A DNA stretch of 8,187 bases from Propionicimonas sp. (GCA_031119515.1 JAVHXR010000107.1:1-8187), one strand, 5' to 3'; positions 1 through 6,938 are shown, numbered from the stretch's first letter. The notes: a model not told the origin generated them from the letters alone. Program-made: numbers and translations.

Positions 1-2174
1 TCCAGGTAGCTGCTGAACCCGGCCCGCTGGAGCACGGACCGGCATCCCGCCACGCTCATCCCGTCGCAGCCGGGCACCGAGACCCACTCCCCGCGCAGCA
101 CCGACTCCGGCGGGTTGTGGAACCGGGTCCTCGGGTAGTCGTCGATCGCGGTCGCGAACGCCGGGCGGAGCAGCCGCTGGCCGGCGTCGCCGCCGGAGAA
201 GCCGCTCAGGTAGGTTCCGGAGGCGGGCAACCGGGTGTTGCGCAGGTAGCTCGGCCGGCGGTCCCAGAACTTGCGGTACTTCGGGTTGCTGTCGTAGGAG
301 ATCATCGCGGCCGCCGCGAGCTCGGGGGTGTAGCCGATCGTCCAGATCGCCCGGTTGTCCGGCACGGTGCCCGTCTTGCCCGCCATCTGCACCCCCGGCA
401 CCTTGGCGCGGGTGGCGGTGCCGCCGTTGTAGGGACCCTGGAAGATCCGGTTCATCGCGTCGGCGACGCCGGTGGAGAGCACCTGCTTGCAGTTCGCGCT
501 CGGGACCGCGCGCTTGCTGCCGTCCCGGTTCTTGATCGACTTCAGGATCACCGGCTCGCAGTGCACCCCGCGGTTGGCGAAGGTGGCGTAGGCCTCGACC
601 AGCGACAGCGGCGTGACCTCGACCGCCCCGAGGGTGAAGGACGGGATCGCGTGGTAGGTCTTGACCAGGTCCTTGCCCATCGACATCTCGAGGCCGAGCA
701 GCTTCGCCATCTTGACCGCGTCACAGACCCCGACCGCCTGGATCAGCTGCGCGAAGTAGGTGTTGACCGAGTTCTTCACCCCGTCGAAGAGGTTCATCTC
801 GCCCGACCGGCTCGCATTCACCACGTCCCACTTCTTCTGGACGAACGGCCCGTCGCAGGACTTGAAGGTCTCCCCGCCAAAGCTCATCCGCGCCTTGGCG
901 TTGAACCTGCCGTAGGCGCCCATCCCGTTGTCCAGCGCCGCCGCCGCGACGAAGGCCTTGAAGGTCGAGCCGCCCTGGTAGCCGTCGGCGCCCCCCATCG
1001 CGTGGTTGACCGCGTAGTTGTAGAACGTCTGGCCGTTCTTCTTGCCCATCTTGGTGCGGTTCTGCGCCATCGCCACGATCTGGCCGGTGCCGGGTTCGAG
1101 CATCACGATCACCGACACCACCGGATCCTTGGCGCTGATCATGTTCCGGATGGTCTTCTCGGCCTTGCGCTGGGACTTCGGGTCGATCTGGGTCTGGATC
1201 GTCAGCCCGCCGCGCAGGACGGTGTCGCGCCGCTCCTCCTCGTTCTCGCCGAGGCTCTTGGTCCGCAGCAGGGTGCGCCAGGCGTAGTCGCAGATGAACG
1301 GGAACTCCGCGTTGGCGCAGCCGAGCTTGTACTCGCGAACCTTCTTCTTGTCGAAGGACACCGCCTTCGCCTCGGCTGCCTCCGCCGCGGTGACGATGTT
1401 CAGTTCGACCATCCGGTCGAGGACGTTGTTGCGGCGCTCCACCGCGATCCGCGGGTAGCGCACGGGGTTCGTCGTCACAGGGTTGCGGACCAGCCCGGCC
1501 AGCATCGCCGCCTGGGCGAGGTCGAGGTCCTTGGCTGCCACCCCGAAGTAGTGCCGCGCCGCCGCCTCCACCCCGTAAGCGCCGTCGCCGTAGTAGCTGA
1601 TGTTGAGGTAGCGCTCCAGGATCTGGTCCTTGGTGAACCGTCGCTCCAGCGCTGTCGCGAACCGGAGCTCACGGATCTTGCGCGCCACCGTGTTCTCGGT
1701 CGCCTTGGCGCGCGCCAGCGGGTCGCCGGAGCGCTCCGCCGAGTTCACCAGGACCAGCCGGACGTACTGCTGGGAGATGCTGGAGGCACCCTGGGTGACG
1801 CCCTGGGAGGTGCTCACCAGGGCCCGCAGCGTCCCCTGGACGTCGATCGGGCCGTGCTCGTAGAACCGGTGGTCCTCGATCGCCACCTGCGCCTTGAGCA
1901 TGATCGGCGCGATCTTGTCCAGGCCGACGTAGATCCGGTTCTCGTCGTAGAAGTAGGTGAGGACCGAGCCGTCGGCGTTCAGCAACCGGGACCGCTCCGC
2001 CAGCGGAGGCGTCTCCATCTCCACCGGGAGCGACTGCAGGGCGGCGGCGGCGCCCGTCCCGGTCCCGGTGAGAAGGCTCACCGCAGGGATCGCCAGCCCG
2101 GCGGCCAGCATCCCTCCGAGACCGGCGACCAGGAGGAAGACGAGCAGCGAGTACAGCCGCTTCCACAGGCCCAT
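1..2174 (-). CDS. Class A penicillin-binding protein (bifunctional transglycosylase/transpeptidase), C-terminus cut by window edge
   Basis: Polymerises lipid II glycan strands and cross-links peptides at the outer face of the membrane. Numbered from the ATG at 2174, a short basic N-terminus is followed by one membrane segment (about residues 8-35). The GT51 domain has the catalytic-Glu motif EDHRFYEHGPID (E100, H107) and the QGASSISQQ motif near 128-136. The transpeptidase domain has all three motifs: STFK (nucleophile S403, K406), SVN (S469-N471) and KTGT (K600-G602). The visible end (about 698-724) reads VPGCDGMSVAGCRSVLQRAG, which fits the start of a PASTA repeat, as in actinobacterial PonA-type proteins. 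724 residues are visible and the stop lies beyond the window. An in-frame ATG at 2183 is an alternative start; neither has a clear Shine-Dalgarno. TACGAT (2187-2182) could be a -10 box giving a leaderless start at 2174. The gene is divergent from the exonuclease across about 180 bp. Family assignment is very secure; the exact paralogue is not. Confidence 0.96.
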   Translation of the reverse strand, partial: MGLWKRLYSLLVFLLVAGLGGMLAAGLAIPAVSLLTGTGTGAAAALQSLPVEMETPPLAERSRLLNADGSVLTYFYDENRIYVGLDKIAPIMLKAQVAIEDHRFYEHGPIDVQGTLRALVSTSQGVTQGASSISQQYVRLVLVNSAERSGDPLARAKATENTVARKIRELRFATALERRFTKDQILERYLNISYYGDGAYGVEAAARHYFGVAAKDLDLAQAAMLAGLVRNPVTTNPVRYPRIAVERRNNVLDRMVELNIVTAAEAAEAKAVSFDKKKVREYKLGCANAEFPFICDYAWRTLLRTKSLGENEEERRDTVLRGGLTIQTQIDPKSQRKAEKTIRNMISAKDPVVSVIVMLEPGTGQIVAMAQNRTKMGKKNGQTFYNYAVNHAMGGADGYQGGSTFKAFVAAAALDNGMGAYGRFNAKARMSFGGETFKSCDGPFVQKKWDVVNASRSGEMNLFDGVKNSVNTYFAQLIQAVGVCDAVKMAKLLGLEMSMGKDLVKTYHAIPSFTLGAVEVTPLSLVEAYATFANRGVHCEPVILKSIKNRDGSKRAVPSANCKQVLSTGVADAMNRIFQGPYNGGTATRAKVPGVQMAGKTGTVPDNRAIWTIGYTPELAAAAMISYDSNPKYRKFWDRRPSYLRNTRLPASGTYLSGFSGGDAGQRLLRPAFATAIDDYPRTRFHNPPESVLRGEWVSVPGCDGMSVAGCRSVLQRAGFSSYL

Positions 2175-2340
2175 GGCCCCCATCGTATGCACGCCCGGGC
2201 AAGTGCAGGGGCGTCGCCGAACCGACGGTGAGATGAAACCGGTCAGCCCGCGGCCGGGGTTACCGGCTCGCCGGGCACGGTTCCGGGCCCGCTCCGGGCG
2301 CGGTGACCCCACCGGTGGTAAGACGGAGCCAGCTCGCGAA

Positions 2341-2347
2341 GAAGGAG
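2341..2347 (+). promoter_or_regulatory. Ribosome binding site deciding the exonuclease start
   Basis: GAAGGAG ends 5 nt before the GTG at 2353. It is the only good Shine-Dalgarno in the long open frame that runs from 1957, so it fixes the start well inside that frame. Confidence 0.7.
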
Positions 2348-2352
2348 TCCAC

Positions 2353-2937
2353 GTGACCACCTCCCCAACCCCGGCCGGGTCCGGCCCCGCGCCCGCGGAG
2401 TGCTGGGTCTCGGTCGACATCGAGGCGGCCGGCCCGAACCCCGGAAGCTACTCGCTGCTCTCGATCGGGGCCTGCCTCTACGACGACCCCGCGGTCGGGT
2501 TCAGCATCGAACTGAAGCCCGTCGGCCCGGCCGCCGTCGACTCCGCGATGGCCGTCTCCGGCCTGAGCCTCGCCGACCTTGCCGAACGGGGCAGCGAACC
2601 GGCAGCGGCGATGGCGGCCTTCGAGGCCTGGCTCGCTGAGGTCTCAGGGCCGGAACGCCGTCCGTTGTTCGTCGGCTTCAACGCCGGGTTCGACTGGATG
2701 TTCGTCTGCGACTACTTCCACCGCTACCTCGGCCGCAACCCGTTCGGGCACGCCGCGGTGGACATCAAGTCGGTGGCGCTGGGAGCGCTCGGCCTGGCCT
2801 GGCCGCAGACCAGCATCCGGAGGCTGGGCGCGACGCTGGGCAAGACTACGGAGCTCTCCCACAACGCCTTGCAGGACGCCCGGGACCAGGCAGACCTGTT
2901 GCGAGCGATCCTGCAGCACCAGAATGTGGGGGCATGA
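2353..2937 (+). CDS. DEDDh-family 3'-5' exonuclease (RNase T/DnaQ-like fold)
   Basis: Predicted to remove nucleotides from 3' ends of RNA or DNA by two-metal chemistry. All five catalytic residues of the DEDDh exonuclease family are visible in 194 residues: D22 and E24 in VSVDIEAAG, D114 in GFNAGFDWMF, and H170 with D175 in HNALQDARDQA. The patterns PNPGSYSLLSIGA, ELKP, AVSGLS and FHRYLGRNPFGH match, from memory, a group of short stand-alone bacterial exonucleases rather than the DNA polymerase III epsilon subunit. The frame stays open far upstream (to 1957). I choose the GTG at 2353 because GAAGGAG (2341-2347) lies 5 nt before it and the conserved part begins just after. An in-frame ATG near 2232 would add a low-complexity Arg/Pro-rich leader. 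The stop overlaps the next start by 4 nt, so the two products are probably made together. The substrate cannot be told from sequence. Confidence 0.88.
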   Translation: MTTSPTPAGSGPAPAECWVSVDIEAAGPNPGSYSLLSIGACLYDDPAVGFSIELKPVGPAAVDSAMAVSGLSLADLAERGSEPAAAMAAFEAWLAEVSGPERRPLFVGFNAGFDWMFVCDYFHRYLGRNPFGHAAVDIKSVALGALGLAWPQTSIRRLGATLGKTTELSHNALQDARDQADLLRAILQHQNVGA

Positions 2938-4256
2938 CAGCTGCTGAGGACATCGCCCACCTGGCTGATTCGGCCCGCCGCCTCGGGATCGCGGTGGACG
3001 AGCGGGAGATCGCCGACTGGCTCAGCGCGATCGCCGACGAGGACGCCGAGGAGGTGGTCAGCGACGTCGGCAGCGGCACCTTCGGGCACCGGGCGTCGAT
3101 GCTCGACTTCAGCCCGCGCGACCTCGAACGGTTCCGGCGGATCGGGGCGATCGTCGAACTGACCGGGCCGGCCGGCACCACCGATGCCGCGCTGGCGCTG
3201 TCCGGATCCGCAGCCCAGTCCAAGATCCAGAGCTACCCCGGCGACTGCGACTACTTCGAGCGGTACAACATCCGGGCGGCCACGCGCGAGGAAGCCTGCG
3301 CGGTGCTGGCGAGCACGATGCGGGAGAAGGTGTTCGCCTTCCACCGCGGCTCCACCTACCAGTTCCTGGAGGCCAAGCTCGGTTCGGTGCCTGCCGACGG
3401 CTGGCACGACGGCCAGCCGGTCACTGCCGGCAGCCCGATGACCTGGACGATCGAGGACGTCCGGCGCGGCCACTGGGACCTGGTCGACGCCGACGGCGAG
3501 ACCACCTCGGTGGCGTGGAAGGACGCCGCGCTCGATCCGGGATGGGTGAAGCTGGACTGGGTGGTGACCGATCCGGCGCGCCGCCAGCTGTCGAACGCGA
3601 GCAACGTCGTCGACGTCACCTGGGAGGCGCCGGACGGGTCGATCACCCCGCTGGACGGCTACCTGGACGCCTACTTCCAGGAGGTCTACCTCGACGCCGA
3701 CGACCTGCCGGCCTTCACCCGGATCGTCGACAACGTGTCCGAGGACGCCCTCGACAACTACGTCGAGCAACTCGAGGCCGAGGTGGCGAAGTACCTGACC
3801 AAGCACCTCAACTACGGCAAGGCCGCGAAGCGGATGTACAACGTCTTCCGGCTGTCGGGACGCTACCTGGACGCCGCCTTCGTCCGGGAGCTGTTCGACC
3901 AGCCGACGACCCTGCTCTACCAGGTCTGGTCGCTGATCGGGACGCTGGACAACGCCGCCCAGCCGGGCTCGGGGATCCCCTGGTCGGCGGTCGTGGAGCA
4001 GTCCAACCAGCTGTTCCTCGAGGTGGTGATGACGATGGACGGCGACGACGAGGTGGAGATCGTGTCCGCCTTGCTGGAGCTGCGCCAGGCGCTGGAGGAG
4101 CAGGAGACCGGCGAGGCCCGCAGCGCTGCCGTCGAGGGCGCCCGGACGCGAGTGATCAACGTCGTCAACACGTTCTTCCGCGACAAGCTGACCAGCCGGC
4201 CGACGATCAAGGACTACATCGACGACATCCAGGGCGCCGACCACCCGGTGACCTGA
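2934..4256 (+). CDS. Putative Pol-beta-fold nucleotidyltransferase, divergent, substrate unknown
   Basis: I do not recognise this 440-residue protein as a named family. It carries a pattern typical of Pol-beta superfamily nucleotidyltransferases: a Gly-Ser step after a hydrophobic strand (LALSGS, G91-S92), then eleven residues, then two metal-binding carboxylates in YPGDCDYFERYN (D104, D106). A third acid could be D208 in WVKLDWVV. Before this is a helical acidic N-terminus (1-75). After it is an alpha/beta region to about 240, then a long helical region (about 245-435) with a basic stretch NYGKAAKRMYNVFRLSG near 300. There is no signal peptide or membrane segment, so it is likely cytoplasmic. 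The ATGA overlap with the upstream exonuclease gene shows translational coupling; GTGGGGG (2926-2932) may help as a ribosome site. Superfamily members add nucleotides to RNA, proteins or small molecules; which applies here is open. Gene reality is very secure; the fold call is moderate. Confidence 0.72.
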   Translation: MTAAEDIAHLADSARRLGIAVDEREIADWLSAIADEDAEEVVSDVGSGTFGHRASMLDFSPRDLERFRRIGAIVELTGPAGTTDAALALSGSAAQSKIQSYPGDCDYFERYNIRAATREEACAVLASTMREKVFAFHRGSTYQFLEAKLGSVPADGWHDGQPVTAGSPMTWTIEDVRRGHWDLVDADGETTSVAWKDAALDPGWVKLDWVVTDPARRQLSNASNVVDVTWEAPDGSITPLDGYLDAYFQEVYLDADDLPAFTRIVDNVSEDALDNYVEQLEAEVAKYLTKHLNYGKAAKRMYNVFRLSGRYLDAAFVRELFDQPTTLLYQVWSLIGTLDNAAQPGSGIPWSAVVEQSNQLFLEVVMTMDGDDEVEIVSALLELRQALEEQETGEARSAAVEGARTRVINVVNTFFRDKLTSRPTIKDYIDDIQGADHPVT

Positions 4257-4273
4257 CCCCGCCCGCAGGGGTC
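4255..4273 (+). terminator. Candidate hairpin terminator at the end of the exonuclease/nucleotidyltransferase unit
   Basis: GACCCC, a 7-nt loop (GCCCGCA), then GGGGTC form a perfect 6-bp stem that begins inside the TGA stop codon. Only a weak T run (TTT, 4277-4279) follows, so intrinsic termination is plausible but not assured. The right arm is shared with a second inverted repeat, GGTCCG/CGGACC (4270-4275 and 4283-4288), so the two hairpins exclude each other. Confidence 0.45.
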
Positions 4274-4277
4274 CGAT

Positions 4278-4308
4278 TTGACCGGACCGATACCCCCCGG
4301 GGTATATT
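4278..4308 (+). promoter_or_regulatory. Promoter of the CoA-disulfide reductase unit, probably leaderless
   Basis: A -35 box TTGACC (4278-4283) and a -10 box TATATT (4303-4308) are separated by 19 bp. The base 7 nt after the -10 box is the A of the ATG at 4315, so transcription would begin at the start codon and give a leaderless message. This agrees with the absence of a Shine-Dalgarno before 4315. The AT-rich -10 stands out in a very GC-rich background. The long spacer and the operator inside it suggest tight control. Confidence 0.6.
4290..4305. promoter_or_regulatory. CsoR/CstR-family-type operator palindrome
   Basis: ATACCCC, a CC spacer, and GGGGTAT form a perfect 7-2-7 inverted repeat. 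It fills most of the spacer between the -35 and -10 boxes and overlaps the -10 box. From memory, A/T-flanked C-run/G-run palindromes of this kind are bound by the CsoR/CstR/RcnR family of small helical repressors. CstR members sense persulfides and control rhodanese and CoA-disulfide-reductase genes, which fits the gene downstream. Copper-sensing CsoR is an alternative. No regulator gene lies in the window, so the repressor would act in trans. Confidence 0.6.
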
Positions 4309-4314
4309 CCAGTC

Positions 4315-6015
4315 ATGGTTTCGGGAGTTGGACGCATCGTCATCGTGGGTGGGGTAGCCGGGGGCATGAGCTGTGCCGCGAGGGCACGCCGGCTGGACGA
4401 GACGGTCGAGATCATCGTCCTCGACCGCGGCGACCACGTCTCCTACGCCAACTGCGGCCTGCCCTACTTCGTCGGTGGAGAGATCACCGACGCCTCCGAA
4501 CTCCTGGTGCAGACCCCCGAGTCGCTGCGCGCCTCGCTGAACCTTGATGTCAGGGTTCGGCACGACGTGGTGTCCGTCGACCCGCTGGCCAGGACGGTGA
4601 CCGTCCGGACGCCGGGAGGTCTCGACACCATCGGCTACGACGCCCTCGTGCTCTCCCCCGGCGCCCAGCCGGTCATGCCCGCCATCCCCGGGCTGGCCTC
4701 CCCGCGGGTGCACACCCTGCGCACCGTCGGAGACGCCCAACGCCTCGAGCTCGCGGCGTCGACGGCCGGCCGTGCGGTGGTGCTGGGGGCGGGGTTCGTC
4801 GGCCACCAGGCCGCCCAGGCGCTGGCCCCGCCCCGACAGGCGGTGACCATTGACGAACTCGGGACGCACGTCCTGCCGCCACTGGAGACCGAGCTGGCAG
4901 CCCTCGTCCGTGACGAGCTCGGGCGGCTCGGCGTCGACGTGCGGGAGCAGGTCGCCGCGTCGGCGATCGAGCCCGGCGAGGCCGCCGACCAGGTGGTGCT
5001 GGCCGACGGCGAACGGATCGAGGCGGACCTGGTGGTGCTGTCGGTCGGGGTCCGTCCCGACACCGCCCCATTCGAGGCGGCGGGGATCGCCTGCGAGCGC
5101 GGGGCGATCGTCGTCGACGAGCACGGCCGCACCAACCTGCCCGGGATCTGGGCGGTCGGCGACGCGGTCACCAGTACCTGCGCGGTCACGGGACTGCGAC
5201 GCCCGTTCCCGCTGGCCGGCCCGGCCAACCGCGCCGGACGGCAGGTCGCGGCCGACATCCTCCGCCCCGGTACCGCCGAACCGATCCCGCACCCGCTCGG
5301 GACAGCCATCGTCAGGGTCGGCGACCTGACGGCCGCGGTCACCGGTGCGAACCGCACCGTGCTGGCAGACCGCGGGATCGAGCACCACACGATCCACCTG
5401 CACCCCAGCCAGCACGCCGGCTACTTCCCCGGCGCCGTCCCGCTGCACCTCGTGGTGCACTTCAGGGCCGGCGACGGCCTGCTGCTCGGCGCCCAGGCGG
5501 TCGGCGCCGAGGGGGTCGACAAGCGGATCGACGTCCTCGCCGCCGCGCTCCGCAGCCGGCTGGCCGTCACCGACCTGATCGACCTCGACCTCGCCTACTC
5601 CCCGCCCTACGGCAGCGCCAAGGACCCGGTCAACCTCGCCGGCATGGTGGGCCAGAACGTGCTCGACGGCACCACGAGCCTGTGGTACCCGTGGGAGCTC
5701 GAGGAGGTGCTCGCAAGCACCCTCGTGCTCGACACCCGATCCCGGCAGGAGTATGCCACCGGCCACCTGCCCGGCTCGCTGAACCTCCCCCACACCGAGG
5801 TGCGCGCCCGGTTGGGGGAGGTGGCGGAAGCCGCCGCCGGCCGCCCGATCCGGGTGCTGTGCGCGTCAGGGTTCCGCTCCTACCTCGCCCACCGCGTCCT
5901 GGCTGGGCACGGCCTGGACTCGGCGACCCTCTCCGGCGGCCTGCTCACGTTGCGGGCCCACCTCGGGGCCGGCGCCGACCAGGTGCTCCGCGCCGCCGTC
6001 CCCCAGCCCGCCTGA
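4315..6015 (+). CDS. CoA-disulfide reductase / persulfide reductase fused to a C-terminal rhodanese domain
   Basis: FAD-dependent pyridine-nucleotide-disulfide oxidoreductase predicted to reduce CoA disulfide, CoA persulfide or polysulfide in the cytoplasm; family members take part in sulfane-sulfur handling and thiol redox balance. In 566 residues: N-terminal FAD motif IVIVGGVAGG (8-17); single active-site Cys47 in SYANCGLPYF, as in CoA-disulfide reductases and unlike the CxxxxC of glutathione reductase; NAD(P)H motif LGAGFVG (157-163); second FAD motif AVGDAV (D283); dimerisation domain with YSPPYGSAKDP (Y428 on). The rhodanese domain (about 460-557) has the sulfur-accepting loop CASGFR with Cys516. 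Odd point: the usual Glu after the NAD(P)H glycine motif is Gln (Q165), and the following stretch is atypical. The ATG at 4315 has no Shine-Dalgarno but sits 7 nt after a -10 box, so it is probably leaderless. The operator in its promoter suggests control by a CstR- or CsoR-type repressor. Confidence 0.93.
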   Translation: MVSGVGRIVIVGGVAGGMSCAARARRLDETVEIIVLDRGDHVSYANCGLPYFVGGEITDASELLVQTPESLRASLNLDVRVRHDVVSVDPLARTVTVRTPGGLDTIGYDALVLSPGAQPVMPAIPGLASPRVHTLRTVGDAQRLELAASTAGRAVVLGAGFVGHQAAQALAPPRQAVTIDELGTHVLPPLETELAALVRDELGRLGVDVREQVAASAIEPGEAADQVVLADGERIEADLVVLSVGVRPDTAPFEAAGIACERGAIVVDEHGRTNLPGIWAVGDAVTSTCAVTGLRRPFPLAGPANRAGRQVAADILRPGTAEPIPHPLGTAIVRVGDLTAAVTGANRTVLADRGIEHHTIHLHPSQHAGYFPGAVPLHLVVHFRAGDGLLLGAQAVGAEGVDKRIDVLAAALRSRLAVTDLIDLDLAYSPPYGSAKDPVNLAGMVGQNVLDGTTSLWYPWELEEVLASTLVLDTRSRQEYATGHLPGSLNLPHTEVRARLGEVAEAAAGRPIRVLCASGFRSYLAHRVLAGHGLDSATLSGGLLTLRAHLGAGADQVLRAAVPQPA

Positions 6016-6051
6016 CCCGAACCCCGTCCCGCCAAGAGAAGGAATCGAACG

Positions 6052-6213
6052 ATGTGCTCTCCCGTGCGCTGCACCACCTGCGGCAAGACGACCTGGACCG
6101 GTTGCGGCCGGCATGTCGACCAGGTGATGCGGAACGTCCCCGCGGACCGGCGCTGCCCCGGCCACGACGCCCCGGCGCAGCGCAGCCGGCTCGGCTGGCT
6201 CACCGGGCGCTGA
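6052..6213 (+). CDS. 53-residue Cys/His-rich small protein, probable zinc ribbon-like
   Basis: Short gene starting with ATG at 6052, preceded by a good ribosome site AGAAGGA (6037-6043) at 8 nt. The 53-residue product has a CTTCG knuckle (C7, C10), then WTGCGRHVDQV (C18, H21) and RRCPGH (C35, H38), with a further Cys2, and ends in a basic tail. The spacing suits binding of one zinc ion through four of these residues, though a redox or persulfide-carrying role of the cysteines is also possible. From memory, short proteins with the pattern CxxCGKxTWxGCGxH are widespread in bacteria and mostly annotated as hypothetical. It follows the CoA-disulfide reductase stop by 36 bp on the same strand, so it is probably co-transcribed and under the same operator. 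Function unknown. Confidence 0.82.
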   Translation: MCSPVRCTTCGKTTWTGCGRHVDQVMRNVPADRRCPGHDAPAQRSRLGWLTGR

Positions 6214-6220
6214 GCCACCA

Positions 6221-6235
6221 CCCGGCCCGGCCGGG
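6221..6235. terminator. Candidate bidirectional hairpin between convergent genes
   Basis: CCCGGCC, one C, then GGCCGGG is a perfect 7-bp inverted repeat with a 1-nt centre; in RNA the innermost pairs would open into the loop. It lies in the 22-bp gap between two convergent stop codons, where a shared terminator is expected. There is no T tract on either side, so it may work weakly, with Rho, or as an RNA-stabilising end. Confidence 0.4.
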
Positions 6236-6826
6236 TCAGGTCGCCGGCACCTCGATGATCTTGGCGAAGTCGGGCTGGTGCGGGGTACCGCCCTCGGCGG
6301 CCGCGTACCCCAGCAGCACCGTGATCCCGCAGCCGAACCCTGCCGGGAAGCCGAGGCGGCGCTTCCAGGCCTCGCCCTCGACTCCCTCGAAGGCCAGCCT
6401 GCCCAGCCCGCAGATGCAGGAGTTCACCCCGAGAGAGGTCGCCGCCAGCGCGAGGTGGGAGGCGACGATGCCGACGTCCAGGTCGGCGGCCAGCAGGCCT
6501 GGCTGCGGCTCGGCCGCCACCACGATCATCGCCGGAGCCCCGTAGAACAGTTCCCCACCCCGGCTCGCGATCCGGGCGTACCCGGCCTCGTCGGCCACCC
6601 GGAGCGCCGCCAGCCCCGAGGCGCCGAGTTCGCTGACGACGGCCCCGTCGGAGACCACGACCAGCCGCCAGGGCTGCCGGTTCACCGCGCTGGGCGCTCG
6701 TGCCCCGGCTTCCGCGATCGCGCGCAGCGTCTGCTGCGGGACGGGTTCGTCACGGTAGGCACGGCAGGAGTACCGCCGGGCGATGGCATCGAGGGTCTCG
6801 GTGGAGAGCTCAGTCACGGTTGCCAT
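6236..6826 (-). CDS. Nitroreductase-family FMN oxidoreductase
   Basis: Flavoprotein of the nitroreductase superfamily, 196 residues, the usual length for a single-domain member. These cytoplasmic dimers use FMN and NAD(P)H to reduce nitro compounds, quinones, enones or flavin. The FMN-phosphate signature RRYSCRAYRDEPV (R18, S20, R22) is near the N-terminus, followed by APSAVNRQPWR (44-54), the second typical FMN segment. DVGIVASHLALAATSLG (117-133) and NSCICG (135-140) match the conserved helix and glycine turn before the C-terminal strand, where FMN is contacted again. There is no signal peptide. The ATG at 6826 has an AGGAG ribosome site 8 nt upstream (6839-6835). It is convergent with the small Cys-rich protein and divergent from the acetyltransferase, so it appears to stand alone. 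The physiological substrate cannot be read from sequence. Confidence 0.93.
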   Translation of the reverse strand: MATVTELSTETLDAIARRYSCRAYRDEPVPQQTLRAIAEAGARAPSAVNRQPWRLVVVSDGAVVSELGASGLAALRVADEAGYARIASRGGELFYGAPAMIVVAAEPQPGLLAADLDVGIVASHLALAATSLGVNSCICGLGRLAFEGVEGEAWKRRLGFPAGFGCGITVLLGYAAAEGGTPHQPDFAKIIEVPAT

Positions 6827-6899
6827 TGTGGAGGCTCCTGCGGCGACCGCGCAGCGTTCGGGACCTAATCGTGCGCGACCGGCACCCGGGTGGCAGGGC

Positions 6900-6905
6900 T
6901 AGGCT
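6900..6905 (+). promoter_or_regulatory. Possible -10 box of the acetyltransferase gene
   Basis: TAGGCT within GGGCTAGGCTGC, 33 bp before the ATG at 6939, fits the TANNNT form of -10 boxes common in high-GC actinobacteria. No good -35 box is seen at the right spacing, so this rests on the hexamer and its location in the 112-bp divergent gap only. Confidence 0.35.
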
Positions 6906-6938
6906 GCTCGGCGTCCCCGACCAGCCAGGAAGTCCGCC

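Noticed and set aside
117..2231. 704-residue open frame on the plus strand
   Set aside because: It lies opposite the PBP gene, which has all catalytic motifs. Its product is low-complexity and rich in Arg, Val, His, Asp and Leu, typical of the antisense frame of a GC-rich gene, with no domain visible.
1957..2352. Upstream extension of the exonuclease frame
   Set aside because: It overlaps the PBP gene, has an Arg/Pro-rich composition unlike the conserved part, and the good ribosome site at 2341-2347 points to the GTG at 2353.
2724..4415. 563-residue open frame on the minus strand
   Set aside because: Antisense shadow of the exonuclease and nucleotidyltransferase genes. It crosses gene boundaries and the intergenic promoter, and has the same repetitive His/Arg/Val/Asp composition.
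4207..5793. 528-residue open frame on the minus strand
   Set aside because: Antisense shadow of the CoA-disulfide reductase gene, with no recognisable motif.
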